DNA from: CBDFHC01 sp965247585
Lineage (GTDB): Bacteria > Chloroflexota > Dehalococcoidia > Lucifugimonadales > GCA-2712585
Length of the DNA stretch: 64,000 bases
Reading direction: 5' to 3'
Assembly (NCBI GenBank): GCA_965247585.1
Contig: CBDFHC010000001.1
Location: 49,631 to 113,630, forward strand
The notes under the pieces were generated by a model. That model searched no databases. It was not told the DNA's origin and worked only from the letters and a program-made list of their open reading frames with translations. The position numbers and the translations under genes are program-made. Positions 17,715-26,825 of this stretch are shown here, one piece after another (positions within the stretch are counted from its first letter, which is position 1; every line of letters begins with the position of its first letter).

Positions 17715-18680
17715 TCAGGACGCCTGCCCCGGCGTTGCGCCGGATGGCCGAGGGGATATGAGGTGGCGCCGGATTCTGGGGTCCACGGCGGCGTAAAGGA
17801 GGTCTACGGCCAGGTTCACCACGGCGATGAGGGCTGCGTAGAAGAGGACCATGCCCATGATGAGGCTGTAGTCTCTGGCGAATACGCCCTGGACGAAGAG
17901 GCGGCCGGTGCCTGGGATGGAGAAGACGGATTCTATGATTAATGATCCGGTGATGAGGGCGGCGAGTTCGGGTCCAATGAGGGTGAGGATTGGAATCAGG
18001 GCGTTTCGGAGGACGTGGCGGAGGTTCACCAGCCGAGCGGGAAGGCCTTTAGCCCGGGCGGTACGGATAAAATCGTCGTTAACGACGTCGAGGACGGCGG
18101 CCCGGGTGATCCTGGCGATGAAGGCGGCGGGCACGGCGGCCAGGGCCAGGGCGGGCATGACGGCCTGGGAGGGAGAGCCCCAGCCGCCGGTGGGCAGCAG
18201 GTGCCACTCCAAGGAGAAGAGGACGACCAGCAGGATGGCAAGGACGAATCCCGGAATGCCGGCGAAGAGCGCGACGAGGCCATTGGAGATGTAGTCCAAG
18301 GGGCCACCGCGTTGGAGGGCGGCGGCCAGGCCCAGGGGGATGCCCACCGCCAAGGAGATGAGGAAGGCGAGGGCGCCGAGGGTGGCGGAGGCGGGGATCC
18401 CCTGCGCTATAACGTTGGACACTTTCCGGTCCTGGCCGCCGTAGGATATGCCCAGGTCGCCGGTGACCGCGCTGGAGAGGAAGGTCCAGTACTGATGCCA
18501 GACGGGGTCGTCCAGGCCGTAGCGGAGGTTAAGGTTGGCGACGGTCTCCGGCGGGAGTTTCCTTTCGCCGTCCCAGGGGCCACCTGGAACGAAGTGCATG
18601 ATGAAGAAGGTGAGGGTGGCGACGCCGAGCATGACGGGAAGCACCCATGCGACACGACGAATAAGGTACCAGGCCATCAC
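17715..18680 (-). CDS. Peptide/nickel-type ABC transporter permease, DppB-like
   Basis: 321-residue partner permease. It opens with YLIRRVAWVLPVMLGVATLT, the usual DppB first helix, followed by FVPGGPWDGER and the extracytoplasmic LRYGLDDPVWHQYWTFL. The coupling motif ITRAAVLDVVNDDFIRTARA (about 210-229) includes the conserved arginine-alanine pair, followed by KGLPARLVNLRHVLRNALIP. It lies 47 bp upstream of the DppC gene and downstream of the binding protein gene. Two adjacent ATGs start it, at 18680 and 18677. Confidence 0.9.
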   Translation of the reverse strand: MMAWYLIRRVAWVLPVMLGVATLTFFIMHFVPGGPWDGERKLPPETVANLNLRYGLDDPVWHQYWTFLSSAVTGDLGISYGGQDRKVSNVIAQGIPASATLGALAFLISLAVGIPLGLAAALQRGGPLDYISNGLVALFAGIPGFVLAILLVVLFSLEWHLLPTGGWGSPSQAVMPALALAAVPAAFIARITRAAVLDVVNDDFIRTARAKGLPARLVNLRHVLRNALIPILTLIGPELAALITGSLIIESVFSIPGTGRLFVQGVFARDYSLIMGMVLFYAALIAVVNLAVDLLYAAVDPRIRRHLISPRPSGATPGQAS

Positions 18681-19014
18681 TCGGTGGTGGGGCCTGGGGG
18701 CGTTCCGGGGAGGATGGTAGGGGGGTGATTTTCGCGGTTAGGTGAAAGGCGGGGGGGCATGGCGATAAGTATGTGCACCAAGGAGGATGAAGGTCAAAGG
18801 CTGTGGGTGGGCCGCGCATTTGCGGGGGAATCAGCCATGGCGATGGGTGTTGGCACTACAGAGGACGGAGAATCGAAGGTTGGTGGGCGCACCCCCTCTC
18901 TAACTCTCCCCCAAGCGATGGGGTGAGAATTTTTGTCTGAAGGCCACCCTCAGACTCTCGGCAGCCACCACCTGGGTTCCCTGCACTCTCCTGTGGGGTT
19001 GGTGCTGGTTAGGG
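18681..19014. repeat. Intergenic family A repeat, diverged
   Basis: 334 bp between the binding protein and permease genes of one importer. It contains a family A copy (about 18845-18964): GGTTGGTGGGCGC, then a degraded hairpin CTGAAGGCCACCCTCAG and ACTCTCGGCAG. A segment GGGTTCCCTGCACTCTCC follows. Nothing else is recognisable. Confidence 0.7.
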
Positions 19015-20667
19015 TCAGTCCGAGACGGAGACGCGGGAGAGGCTGGAGTCGCCGGGGATGAAGCCGTCGATGCCGGTGAGAGCCAGACCCTTCACGTGGG
19101 GTTTCTTGAGGAAGAAGCGCTCTTGATGGAAGACGAAACCCACGGGGACATCTTCGACCAGGAGGCGATGTGCTTGCATCCACAGGTCCAGGCGGGTCTC
19201 TTGGTCCAGCTCAGAGATTGCCTGACCGGCTAGTTGGTCGTACTGGGGGTTGCTGTAGCCGACGATGTTTTGGGGAGAGCCGGACATGAAGAGGCCCGCC
19301 AGGAAGCTCTCGGGGTCCGGGTAGTCAGCGCCCCAGCCGAGGCCGGTGATCTGGAACTGGCGAGCGCCCATGACCTGGCCGAAGTAGGCCGGCGGGTCCA
19401 GGGGCTCCAGGTCCATCTGGATGTCCAGGTTGTCCTTGAGTTGGGCCTGTACAAACTGGGCGAAGAGGCCCTGACCGCCGCCAGAGGGGTAGGTGAAGGT
19501 GAGGTCAGGGAAGCCCTGACCGCCGGGGTAGCCGGCGTTTGCGAGGAGCTGCCGAGCCTGCTGGGGGTTGAAGGTGTTGTCAGCGCCTATGGAGGCTTCG
19601 TAGCCGGGCATGCCGGGGGGAAGCCAGCCGAGGGCGGGTTTGCCGACGCCGTTGCTGACCTGGCTGATCCAGGCGTCACGGTCCACGGCGTTGGTGAAGG
19701 CGCGGCGGACCTCAAGACTATCAAACGGCGGGTTGGAGTTGTTGAAAAAGAGGCCCAAGGTGAAGAGGTCCGAGGTGCGGAGTAGCTGGGAGCTAAGGTC
19801 GCTATCATCAAGGATGGACGGCTCGGTGCCGGAGGGCACCCGGGAGATGTCCAGCTCGTTGTTGCGGTAGGCGGTCAGCTCGGAGTTGACGTCGCCGATC
19901 ATTCGTAGGGTGATGCGGTCCAGCGCGGGCGTGGGTCCCCAGTAGTTTGGGTTGGCCTCCAGGGTGATGTGGTCCTGGTGCTGCCATTCGGTCATGACGA
20001 AGGGGCCGTTGCCGAGGTAGGTTGCGGGCTCGGTCCAAGCGACGCCGTGCGCTTCGATCATGTCACGGCGGACGGGGAAGACGTTGATGAGGGCCATTTT
20101 TTGGAGAAAGGTGGGGTTGGGCGTGTCCAGGGTCACGCGAAGGGTATGAGGGTCAAGGGCTTGGACCTGTACGGACGCTTCCAGGGCGTGGAGGGTGTCG
20201 TCGTCGGCCCCGGCGGCCTGGTTGAAGGCCATGCCGCCGGAGATGGCGCCGTAGAGGACGGAGTACTGGGCGGCGACCCGAGGGTCAAAGAGCCGTTTGA
20301 TGGCGAAGACAAAGTCGTCAGCGGTGAGCTCCTGTCCATCGCTCCAGGTGACGTCGTCGCGGAGGGTGAAGGTGTAGGCGAGGCCGTCTTCAGAGATGCC
20401 ACCGTTCTCTTTGGTGGGCACCTGGGTGGCCACCACGGGCTCCAGGGAGAGGTCCGGGGCGAAGCCGAGGAGGCCCTGGAACACCTGGCGTATGACGGAG
20501 AATTCGGTGAGGATGCTGGCGCGCTGGGGGTCCAGGGTGAAGGGTTCCGACCCCAGGTTTAGGCGCAGCTCCTGGAGGGTGGTGGGGGTCTTGGAGTCGT
20601 CCTGCTGGCAGGCGGCGAGGAGCAGCAGCGAAAGGGCGAAGGCGAAAAAGAGGCCCAGCGCCTTCAC
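19015..20667 (-). CDS. Peptide-type ABC transporter substrate-binding lipoprotein (SBP family 5)
   Basis: About 550 residues. The N-terminus is a lipoprotein signal with lipobox LLAAC (lipidated Cys about residue 20), so the protein is membrane-tethered outside the cell. Family 5 marks include LRLNLGSEPFTLDPQRAS, YTFTLRDDVTWSDGQELTAD, the loop YLGNGPFVMTEWQHQDHITL and VRRAFTNAVDRDAWI. GTG 20667 is chosen since it begins the signal peptide and has AAGGTG about 10 bp before it; the frame open to 20781 adds sequence unlike a signal peptide. It precedes the DppB and DppC genes on the same strand. The ligand is unknown. Confidence 0.85.
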   Translation of the reverse strand: MKALGLFFAFALSLLLLAACQQDDSKTPTTLQELRLNLGSEPFTLDPQRASILTEFSVIRQVFQGLLGFAPDLSLEPVVATQVPTKENGGISEDGLAYTFTLRDDVTWSDGQELTADDFVFAIKRLFDPRVAAQYSVLYGAISGGMAFNQAAGADDDTLHALEASVQVQALDPHTLRVTLDTPNPTFLQKMALINVFPVRRDMIEAHGVAWTEPATYLGNGPFVMTEWQHQDHITLEANPNYWGPTPALDRITLRMIGDVNSELTAYRNNELDISRVPSGTEPSILDDSDLSSQLLRTSDLFTLGLFFNNSNPPFDSLEVRRAFTNAVDRDAWISQVSNGVGKPALGWLPPGMPGYEASIGADNTFNPQQARQLLANAGYPGGQGFPDLTFTYPSGGGQGLFAQFVQAQLKDNLDIQMDLEPLDPPAYFGQVMGARQFQITGLGWGADYPDPESFLAGLFMSGSPQNIVGYSNPQYDQLAGQAISELDQETRLDLWMQAHRLLVEDVPVGFVFHQERFFLKKPHVKGLALTGIDGFIPGDSSLSRVSVSD

Positions 20668-20938
20668 GTCAATTAGACACCTTTGATTTCTTGATGATGA
20701 CCCCCTGAAATGGTGCCGAAGGCAAACAATATGCCGGATTTCGTCGGACGGTACTGTACACAATGGGACTCGCCAAGGCAAATATTCGCCGGGCGCGGAA
20801 GAACCGGCATAGTCAAGGGGTAGGTAGATTAGGGGTTAAATCTTCGCAGAACGGGGGGTGACTCCATTCCGGCGGGAGAGGCGCGGAGGCAGAGTTGAAA
20901 GAGAGCGAGACCAATAAGTTTTGGTCCAGGGGCTGCCT

Positions 20939-21511
20939 ATGGGTGAGAAGAAGCTGTACCGAAGAGAGAAGGGCATAACGGGGCTGGAGACGGCCATAGT
21001 TCTGGTGGCGTTTGTGACGGTGTCATCGATATTCAGCTACTCGGTGATAAAGACGGCGTCCACCACAGGGCAGACGGGGACGGACCTGGCGGACACTCAT
21101 ATTGAGAAGACGGTGCCGGTGCTGCACTTGAAGGGGATTGCGGTGGGCACTAAGTCTAAAGATACCAGCCCATCTCCGCACCTGGCGACGATTAAGCTAG
21201 CGGTGGAGGCGAGGCTGAGCAGCCCAGTGGAGATTACCACGGAGTCGCTGCTGATAGGCTACAGGGACGCCTATCAGTACGTTCCGGATATGACGTGGGC
21301 GGTACGGTGGTTGAGGGGGAATGGGGACCTGCTGGACCGGAATGAGCTGGCAGAGTTCACGTTGGACCTGTCAAAGTTGTCGCCGAGGCTGGGCGCGGCG
21401 ACGCCGTTCACGATAGAGATCAAGCCGCTGGCGGGCGGTACGTTGGATTACACTTTTGCCACGCCCCTGGGGTTGGACGATGTGACGGAGCTACCGGGGC
21501 TGGTACGGTAA
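20939..21511 (+). CDS. Archaellin-like / type IV pilin-like protein with class III signal
   Basis: 190 residues. The N-terminus has a short positive stretch (MGEKKLYRREKG) followed by ITGLETAIVLVAFVTVSS. This is the archaellin pattern: basic leader, a glycine before the predicted cleavage site, then a hydrophobic helix opening with a G-L-E motif. The rest is a beta-rich domain (HLATIKLAVEARLSSPVEIT, TPFTIEIKPLAGGTLDY). In Archaea such proteins polymerise into the archaellum; related genes are known in some Chloroflexota. No peptidase, ATPase or membrane-platform gene for assembly lies in the window, so it is an orphan here. The start is ATG 20939; the frame also opens at a TTG 18 bp earlier. 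It is divergent from the binding-protein gene. Confidence 0.75.
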   Translation: MGEKKLYRREKGITGLETAIVLVAFVTVSSIFSYSVIKTASTTGQTGTDLADTHIEKTVPVLHLKGIAVGTKSKDTSPSPHLATIKLAVEARLSSPVEITTESLLIGYRDAYQYVPDMTWAVRWLRGNGDLLDRNELAEFTLDLSKLSPRLGAATPFTIEIKPLAGGTLDYTFATPLGLDDVTELPGLVR

Positions 21512-21540
21512 AGGGGGAAAGGGGAGCTACCGGCGAGGGC

Positions 21541-22500
21541 TTTGGGGGGGTCAGCTATGGGGATGGGTATGGCCGCGAAGAAGGGTTGCAGATCGGGGGT
21601 TGGGGGCCTACAGGGAAAGGTGGATGCGATGGTAGGACTTTCTCTCCCCCCGCACCCAGATTCTTCGATCCTCACGGGCGGACTCAGAATGACATGTTGG
21701 GGGGCGGAATGCGGTATGGGCTCGTCCTTCGAGAGCCTCAGGATGAGCGGGTTGGAGGCGTAGGAGGCTCATTTTCATAGGAATCGATCACGTTGGCGTC
21801 CAGCATTAAGGAGGATGAAAAGAGAGTGGCGGCTATGGTCCATGATGACCGGTATACCTATTACAAAGGGTTGCAAATCGAAGGTTGGTGGTTCCCACCG
21901 TCCCGCCCCGAAAGTTTATTCGGTTTAATTCTGAGGGACACCCTCAGACTCCCGGCAGAAGGGGTCATCCCCCTCTGGACTCCCTCTTTTGGGCGGGGTC
22001 CTTCATGCGGCGATGTTTCTATTTCGGGGGTGTCAGCTATGGGGATGGGGATGGTCGCGAAGAAGGGTTGCAGATCGGGGGTTGGTGGGCTACAGGGAGA
22101 GGTGGAGGCGATGGTAGGACTTGCGCTCCCCCCGCACCCAGATTCTTCGATCCTCATGGGCGGACTCAGAATGACATGGTGGGGGGCGGAATGCGGTATG
22201 GGCTCGTCCTTCGAGAGTCTCAGGATGAGCGGGTTGGAGGCGTAGGAGGCTTATTTTCATAGGAATCGATCACGTTGGCGTCCAGCATCAAGGAGGATGA
22301 AAAGAGAGTGGCGGCTATGGTCCATGATGACCGGTATAGCTATTACAGAGGATTGCAAATCATGGGTTGGTGGTACCCACCCACCCGCCCCGGAAGGTTT
22401 TTAAAAGTTTTTCTGAGGGACACCCTCTGACTCCCGGCAGAAGGGGTCATCCCCCTCTGGACTTCCCCTTGGTAGGCGCAGGTAGAGTAGGGACGGTGCT
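21541..22500. repeat. 482-bp tandem duplication of linked family B and family A repeats
   Basis: TCAGCTATGGGGATGGG occurs at 21551 and 22033, and GGCGTCCAGCAT plus AAGGAGGATGAAAAGAG recur at the same spacing, so a composite unit of about 482 bp is present twice. Each unit holds a family B element (ATTCTTCGATCCTCA at 21660 and 22142, then TCGAGAG...CTCAGGATGAG), a segment with GAATCGATCACGTTGGCG, and a family A hairpin (about 21931 and 22414; the second has CTCTGACTCCC, breaking the outer pairs). No gene is supported; the frames of 70-150 codons here are repeat products. Confidence 0.9.
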
Positions 22501-22626
22501 ATTTTCATAGGAATGACATGACTTATGTGGATGATTAATGAAGGACGATGTGAAGCGGAAAAATGCGCATGAAGTCAAATACTCAAGGGTTCGCAGGTGG
22601 TAGACACTGAGCAAAGGGGGAAGAGG

Positions 22627-23019
22627 ATGAAGATTCTAGTGACGCTGGATGGGTCCGACTTCGCCAGGGCGGCGTTGACGCCGGCCTCGGAGGTGGCGAC
22701 CGCCGCGGGAGGGGAGGTTCACCTGCTGAGCGTGCTGAACGAGTACGAGACGGAGAGGGAGGGGAAGGTGGTGGAAAAGCTGCTGGCGGCCGAAGCGGCG
22801 ACGCTTTCGCCGTTGAAGGTGGAGACCAAACTGCTTACCAGCGACCGCGTGGCGGAAGCGATAACGTCGTACGCCCGGGAGGAGTCGTTTGACTTCATAG
22901 CGATGGCGACCCATGGACGCACGGGGGTGGCAAAAACGATCATGGGGAGCGTGGCGGCGGAGCTACAGCGCATCAGTGACATCCCGTTGCTGCTGGTGCG
23001 GCCAAAGGAGCTAAAGTAA
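22627..23019 (+). CDS. Universal stress protein, UspA family
   Basis: 130-residue cytoplasmic protein. It starts MKILVTLDGSDFARAALTPA, the usual first strand with its nucleotide-contacting D-G-S, and ends with MATHGRTGVAKTIMGSVAAE and PLLLVRP. The G-x2-G...GS motif means it likely belongs to the ATP-binding subclass. ATG 22627 follows AGGGGGAAGAGG; the longer frame from 22597 adds ten residues without similarity. It is monocistronic, flanked by the 482-bp repeat and a convergent amidase. A role in stress or energy state is family knowledge only. Confidence 0.88.
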   Translation: MKILVTLDGSDFARAALTPASEVATAAGGEVHLLSVLNEYETEREGKVVEKLLAAEAATLSPLKVETKLLTSDRVAEAITSYAREESFDFIAMATHGRTGVAKTIMGSVAAELQRISDIPLLLVRPKELK

Positions 23020-23100
23020 GCTGAGCGGGCCGAGGGGGATAGCTGGGGTGGGGACCGGAGGCTGGTGGACGTGAGTAGGGGGCGGTTTACGGAGGCGGGG

Positions 23101-24522
23101 TCAGCTAACGGTGGGCCGCAGGGTGTACCAGCCGGCGTAGCGCTCGTAGGCGTGGGCCAATTGGAAGATGGTGGGCTCGGCGAAGGGTCTGCCGACGAGT
23201 TGCAGGCCGATGGGGAGGCCGCGTTGACTGAAGCCGCAGTTGATGGACAGCGCCGGGGTGCCCACCAGGTTAAAGGGCCCCATGAAGTTCTGGTCTATCA
23301 TGTGCCCAAGCAGCTCCCGGATGTCGAAGGAATCGAAGGCGGGGGCGGGCCGGGGTGACGTGGGCATCGCCAGCAGGTCCACCTTCTGGAAGGTCTCCAC
23401 GAACTCTTTTCTCACTACTTTGCGGGCCTGTTGGGCGCGCACGTAGTCCTGCGAGAGGAACGCGCCCAGGTAGGACATGGTGCGGATGGCGTCGCCGTAG
23501 GAGTCGAGTTGCTCGGGCCGGGTGCGGAGGTTCTCGCGATGGTAGCCGAAGGTCTCGGCGAGCCAGATTACGACGGTGGCCACGGAAGCGTACTCCAGGC
23601 TGGGGATGGTGACCTCTTCAACACGAGCGCCCAGGGATTCCAGGGCTGATAAGGCCTTGTTAAAGGCGGCGAGGGTCTCGGAGTCGACGTTCAGCGCAGG
23701 GTCTTCGATGTAGTGGCGAGGAACGCCAACGGTGAGACCTTGGGCGCCGCGGCGCAGGGTGGCGGTGTAGTCGGGGACCGGCGCATGGCTGGAAGCTGGA
23801 TCCGTGGGGTCTTGGCCGGCGACGGTCTGGAGCACCAGGGCGCAGTCTTCGACGGTCCAGGCCATGGGGCCGGTGTGGTCGAGGGACCAGGCCAGGCCCG
23901 CAAGGCCGGAGCGGCTGACCCGGCCGAAGGTGGGCTTGAGGCCGACGATGCCGCACCAGGATGCGGGGCCTCGGATGGAGCCGGCGGTGTCTTCGCCCAT
24001 GGAGGCCATGGCCAAACCTGCGGCCACGGAGACGCCGGAGCCGCTGCTGGAGCCGCCGGGGATGCAGCCGGTGTCCCAGGGGTTCCGGGCCTGTTCCAGA
24101 AGGCTGGTGTCCGGGCCGGCCATGGAGAGCCCCATCATGACGACTTTACCCAGGTGTATGGCGCCAGCGTTGCGGAGGCGAGCGACGGCGGTGGAGTCCC
24201 GGCTGGGCGTTGGGTGGCTGAAGCCGCCAGGGTAGGCGGTGGTGCGCACGTTGGCGACGTCATAGCCGTCTTTATGGGCCACGGGGATGCCGTGGAGGGG
24301 GCCGCGGTACCGGCCCTGGAGGATTTCGGACTCGGCAGTACGGGCCTCGGCCATGGCGCTGCCGGGGAGGACGGCGGCGTAGGTGTGGAGGACGGGCTCC
24401 AGCGCCTCAATGCGGTCAAGGAAGGCGCGGGTGAGTTCCACGGGGGAGAGCTCCCGGGCGCTGATGAGACGGCCCGCCTGGGCGATGGTGAGGTGGCAGA
24501 GGTTTTGGTTGTTGGCGGTCAT
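23101..24522 (-). CDS. Amidase signature family hydrolase
   Basis: 473 residues of the amidase signature family, which hydrolyses amides through a Lys-cisSer-Ser triad. K84 lies in PVAHKDGYD, the cis-serine in GGSSSGSG (157-163), and the nucleophile S182 in GEDTAGSIRGPAS (177-189). The downstream GIVGLKPTFGRVSRSG and SLDHTGPMAWTVEDCALVLQ are standard core blocks. Length and motifs fit a bacterial small-molecule amidase or a GatA relative, but gatB is not in the window, so tRNA amidation is not supported. AGGAGG precedes ATG 24522. A 64-residue gene upstream on the same strand may encode a small partner. Confidence 0.88.
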   Translation of the reverse strand: MTANNQNLCHLTIAQAGRLISARELSPVELTRAFLDRIEALEPVLHTYAAVLPGSAMAEARTAESEILQGRYRGPLHGIPVAHKDGYDVANVRTTAYPGGFSHPTPSRDSTAVARLRNAGAIHLGKVVMMGLSMAGPDTSLLEQARNPWDTGCIPGGSSSGSGVSVAAGLAMASMGEDTAGSIRGPASWCGIVGLKPTFGRVSRSGLAGLAWSLDHTGPMAWTVEDCALVLQTVAGQDPTDPASSHAPVPDYTATLRRGAQGLTVGVPRHYIEDPALNVDSETLAAFNKALSALESLGARVEEVTIPSLEYASVATVVIWLAETFGYHRENLRTRPEQLDSYGDAIRTMSYLGAFLSQDYVRAQQARKVVRKEFVETFQKVDLLAMPTSPRPAPAFDSFDIRELLGHMIDQNFMGPFNLVGTPALSINCGFSQRGLPIGLQLVGRPFAEPTIFQLAHAYERYAGWYTLRPTVS

Positions 24523-24539
24523 GCGGTCCCTCCTGTAGT

Positions 24540-24740
24540 CCTAGCAATCGATCATGGCGACGGGTCTTATCACCACAGAGGAATGAAAATCGATGGTTGG
24601 TATTTCAGACCATCTCCCGATTCACTCCGTTCTTCGGGACATTGCGGCTGCGCCCCTCGGCCGCAAGGAGTTTATTTCTGAGGGACACCCTCAGACTCCC
24701 GCCAGAAGAGGATATCCCCCTCTGGACTCCCCATTTTCAT
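24540..24740. repeat. Family A repeat between the small gene and the amidase
   Basis: Begins with AAAATCGATGGTTGGTATTTCAG, includes CTTCGGGACATTGCGGCTGC and the intact hairpin CTGAGGGACACCCTCAG followed by ACTCCCGCCAG (about 24680-24707). It separates the two presumed partner genes by about 225 bp. Confidence 0.75.
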
Positions 24741-24747
24741 CAGCTTG

Positions 24748-24942
24748 TTAGTCCGCGGGCCAGTCAGCGGGGGAGAATCCTTCGCCGGGGCCGAGTTCCG
24801 GCGCGGCGTCCAAGGCTTTTAGGCGCTCACCGTAATGCTCGGCCATGGGCCGGAGGGTCTCCAGCTCGCTTTGAGGGAGGTCCAAGCCGGCGCGTTCCAG
24901 AAGTAGTTTCAGGGTTTCGAGGGAGAGGGAACCTGTGTCCAT
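24748..24942 (-). CDS. Small amidase-linked protein, possibly GatC/AtzG-like
   Basis: 64 residues: MDTGSLSLETLKLLLERAG, then LDLPQSELETLRPMAEHYGE, then a short acidic tail with GEGFSPADWPAD. Two amphipathic helices followed by an extended proline-rich tail is the plan of the GatC and AtzG small subunits that wrap around amidase-signature enzymes. The resemblance is one of layout rather than a firm match. AGGAG lies 6-7 bp before ATG 24942. Being directly upstream of the amidase on the same strand supports a partnership, although a family A repeat sits between them. Confidence 0.5.
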   Translation of the reverse strand: MDTGSLSLETLKLLLERAGLDLPQSELETLRPMAEHYGERLKALDAAPELGPGEGFSPADWPAD

Positions 24943-25433
24943 GGGCGGGCTCCTATTGGGGAAGGTGGAGGTGCTATTTTAGCGATTGCGGAGGAGTGGG
25001 GAAAGGGGGGAATTTTGGGGGAAGCAGGCCTGGCGAAGGGTATTGGCGCTGCAGAGGGTTGAGAATCACGGGCTGGTGGTGCCCGCTGGCTGGCCGCGGC
25101 GGGAGGGACGGCGGTATGGGCTCGTCCTTCGAGGGCCTCAGGATGAGCGGGTGGGAGGCGCAGGTAGGGTGAAATAGTTCCATAGGCAGAGCGCATGGGG
25201 ATGTGCGGAGATAGGGGGCCTGGGCTGGGCGGGGCTAATTGGGGAGTAATGAGCCATGGGGATAGGTATGGCCACTACGAAGGACAGCAAATCACAGGAT
25301 GGTGGTTCCCACCCGCCCGCCCCGGAAGGTTTAAAGTTACGAATTTCTGAGGGACACCCTCAGACTCCCGGGAGAAGGGCCGTGCCCCTTTGCACTCCCC
25401 ATCTTGGGCAGGTGTGCGAATTTGTTGGTTGGG
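24943..25433. repeat. Intergenic repeats
   Basis: Contains a half family B module at about 25110-25152 (GGGCTCGTCCTTCGAGGGCC then TCAGGATGAGCGGG, without the ATTCT module) and a family A copy at about 25290-25376 (GGATGGTGGTTCCCACC, CTGAGGGACACCCTCAG, ACTCCCGGGAG). No gene is supported. Confidence 0.75.
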
Positions 25434-26825
25434 TCACCAATGGAGGAGGGAGACGAGGTCTGAGGGTGTGTCCAGGTTTTCCAAGTTCTGGATGGCGTGG
25501 AGGATGCGCTGGGCGTGGTCGTGCGGCAAGACCTGGGATGTGGTGGTGAGGAACTTGGCTGCTACTTCGGAGGCGGACTGGATTCGACCGGCATCCTCGG
25601 CGCGGGCGGTGAAAGTGTCGCCGGACCTGGTCACCACGGTGACTTTGCTGAGGCGGGTGTGGTCGCGCCGGAAGGCTTGATCGCTCTCCTCGTCAAAGGA
25701 GAGGTTGACGCGTTGGGCCAGATCGGCGATGCGGAGGTGGACAGGTCCGGAGCCCAAGTACCAGTTGGGACCCCTGTCACCGGCGACAAGGGCGGCGGCG
25801 ACCTGGAAGGGGAGGCTGAACTGCATGTCCGGCAACCGTGTGGGAGAGCGGTCATCGAAGCCGATGGCGTCGGTCTCGCTAAGGCCCACGTCGATTTGGG
25901 CGATGTCATCGGCAGCCAGACCGTGCCGGTGGAGAAGCCCGGTGGCGGCGACCAGGCTGGTGTGGGTGGTGGCACAGCCGGGCCAGGTCTTGGAGTTGAA
26001 GTCCAGGATATGGTAGCTATCGCCCAGCCCTGCGGTGATGTTCTCTTCCTGGAAGGTGTCCATTCCCAAGGTACGCCACAAGCCTCTCTCACCGTCGAGA
26101 ACGTTGTTCTGCTGCAACATCTGGAGGCCCTTTTGGGCGGAAACGGCGGCGAAGGCGCCGGTCATGCACATCCAGGCCCAGCCCTGTTTGATGTCCTTGC
26201 GAGGAGTGAGCCCGGCGTCGCCGAGCCACTTGTAGCCGGCGGGCACTGGGGTGTAGATGCCGGTCATGCCCAAGGCGGAGAGGAACTGGTCTTCGTCCAG
26301 CTCCAGGGCACGGGCGGCGGCGCCGGCGGCGGCGAAGACGGAGGTGGTGGCCCCGGTGACGAGGCTGGCGTTCTCCGTGGTCCGGTCCATGCTTCGGACG
26401 ACACGGGCCCCGGCCTCGTAACCGGCAACAACGCTGACGATAAGCGCTTTGCCGGAGATGTGGCGCGGCTCCCCGGCGGCGAGGGCGGCGGGGACGGCCA
26501 AGGCGCCGAGCCAACCGAGGTTGTTGCCACTTTCGTTGGACAGGGAATCGGAGTAGTCGAGCATGGTGGAGAGGGCACCGTTAGCGAAGGCGGCCCAGGG
26601 AACGGAAAGCCGGTCGCCGTCGCCGATGAGGGTCGCCTGGGGCCTGCCGCCGCCCATGTCCAAGGCCAGGTCCAGGAAGGCGCGGGCAGAGGGAAGGGGA
26701 TAGCCGCCGATGGCGTTGCCCAAGACATCGATGATGGCGAGCTTGCCATTTTCGACTACGGCCGGAGGGAGGTCTTCAAATTGGAGGTTGGACAGGAATG
26801 CGGCCAGGGTGCGAGTGGCGGCCAT
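25434..26825 (-). CDS. MmgE/PrpD family protein
   Basis: 463 residues. The N-terminal part has the family helices: FLSNLQFEDLPPAVVENGKL then AIIDVLGNAIGGY, followed by ANGALSTMLDYSDS. A substrate-loop region GWAWMCMTGAFAAVSAQKG and WPGCATTHTSLVAATGLLHR follow. Named members are 2-methylcitrate dehydratase (PrpD), cis-aconitate decarboxylase and iminodisuccinate epimerase; without prpB or prpC nearby the substrate stays open. AAGGAGAAA precedes ATG 26825. A second family member lies at 47142-48506. It stands alone between repeat blocks. Confidence 0.85.
   Translation of the reverse strand: MAATRTLAAFLSNLQFEDLPPAVVENGKLAIIDVLGNAIGGYPLPSARAFLDLALDMGGGRPQATLIGDGDRLSVPWAAFANGALSTMLDYSDSLSNESGNNLGWLGALAVPAALAAGEPRHISGKALIVSVVAGYEAGARVVRSMDRTTENASLVTGATTSVFAAAGAAARALELDEDQFLSALGMTGIYTPVPAGYKWLGDAGLTPRKDIKQGWAWMCMTGAFAAVSAQKGLQMLQQNNVLDGERGLWRTLGMDTFQEENITAGLGDSYHILDFNSKTWPGCATTHTSLVAATGLLHRHGLAADDIAQIDVGLSETDAIGFDDRSPTRLPDMQFSLPFQVAAALVAGDRGPNWYLGSGPVHLRIADLAQRVNLSFDEESDQAFRRDHTRLSKVTVVTRSGDTFTARAEDAGRIQSASEVAAKFLTTTSQVLPHDHAQRILHAIQNLENLDTPSDLVSLLHW

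Noticed and set aside
23713..24681. Long antisense frames opposite the amidase, MmgE/PrpD and AOR genes
   Set aside because: They are shadows caused by high GC and codon bias; none shows family motifs.
23101..24942. Amidase as GatA of the tRNA amidotransferase
   Set aside because: gatB is absent from the window, and the small partner is only loosely GatC-like.
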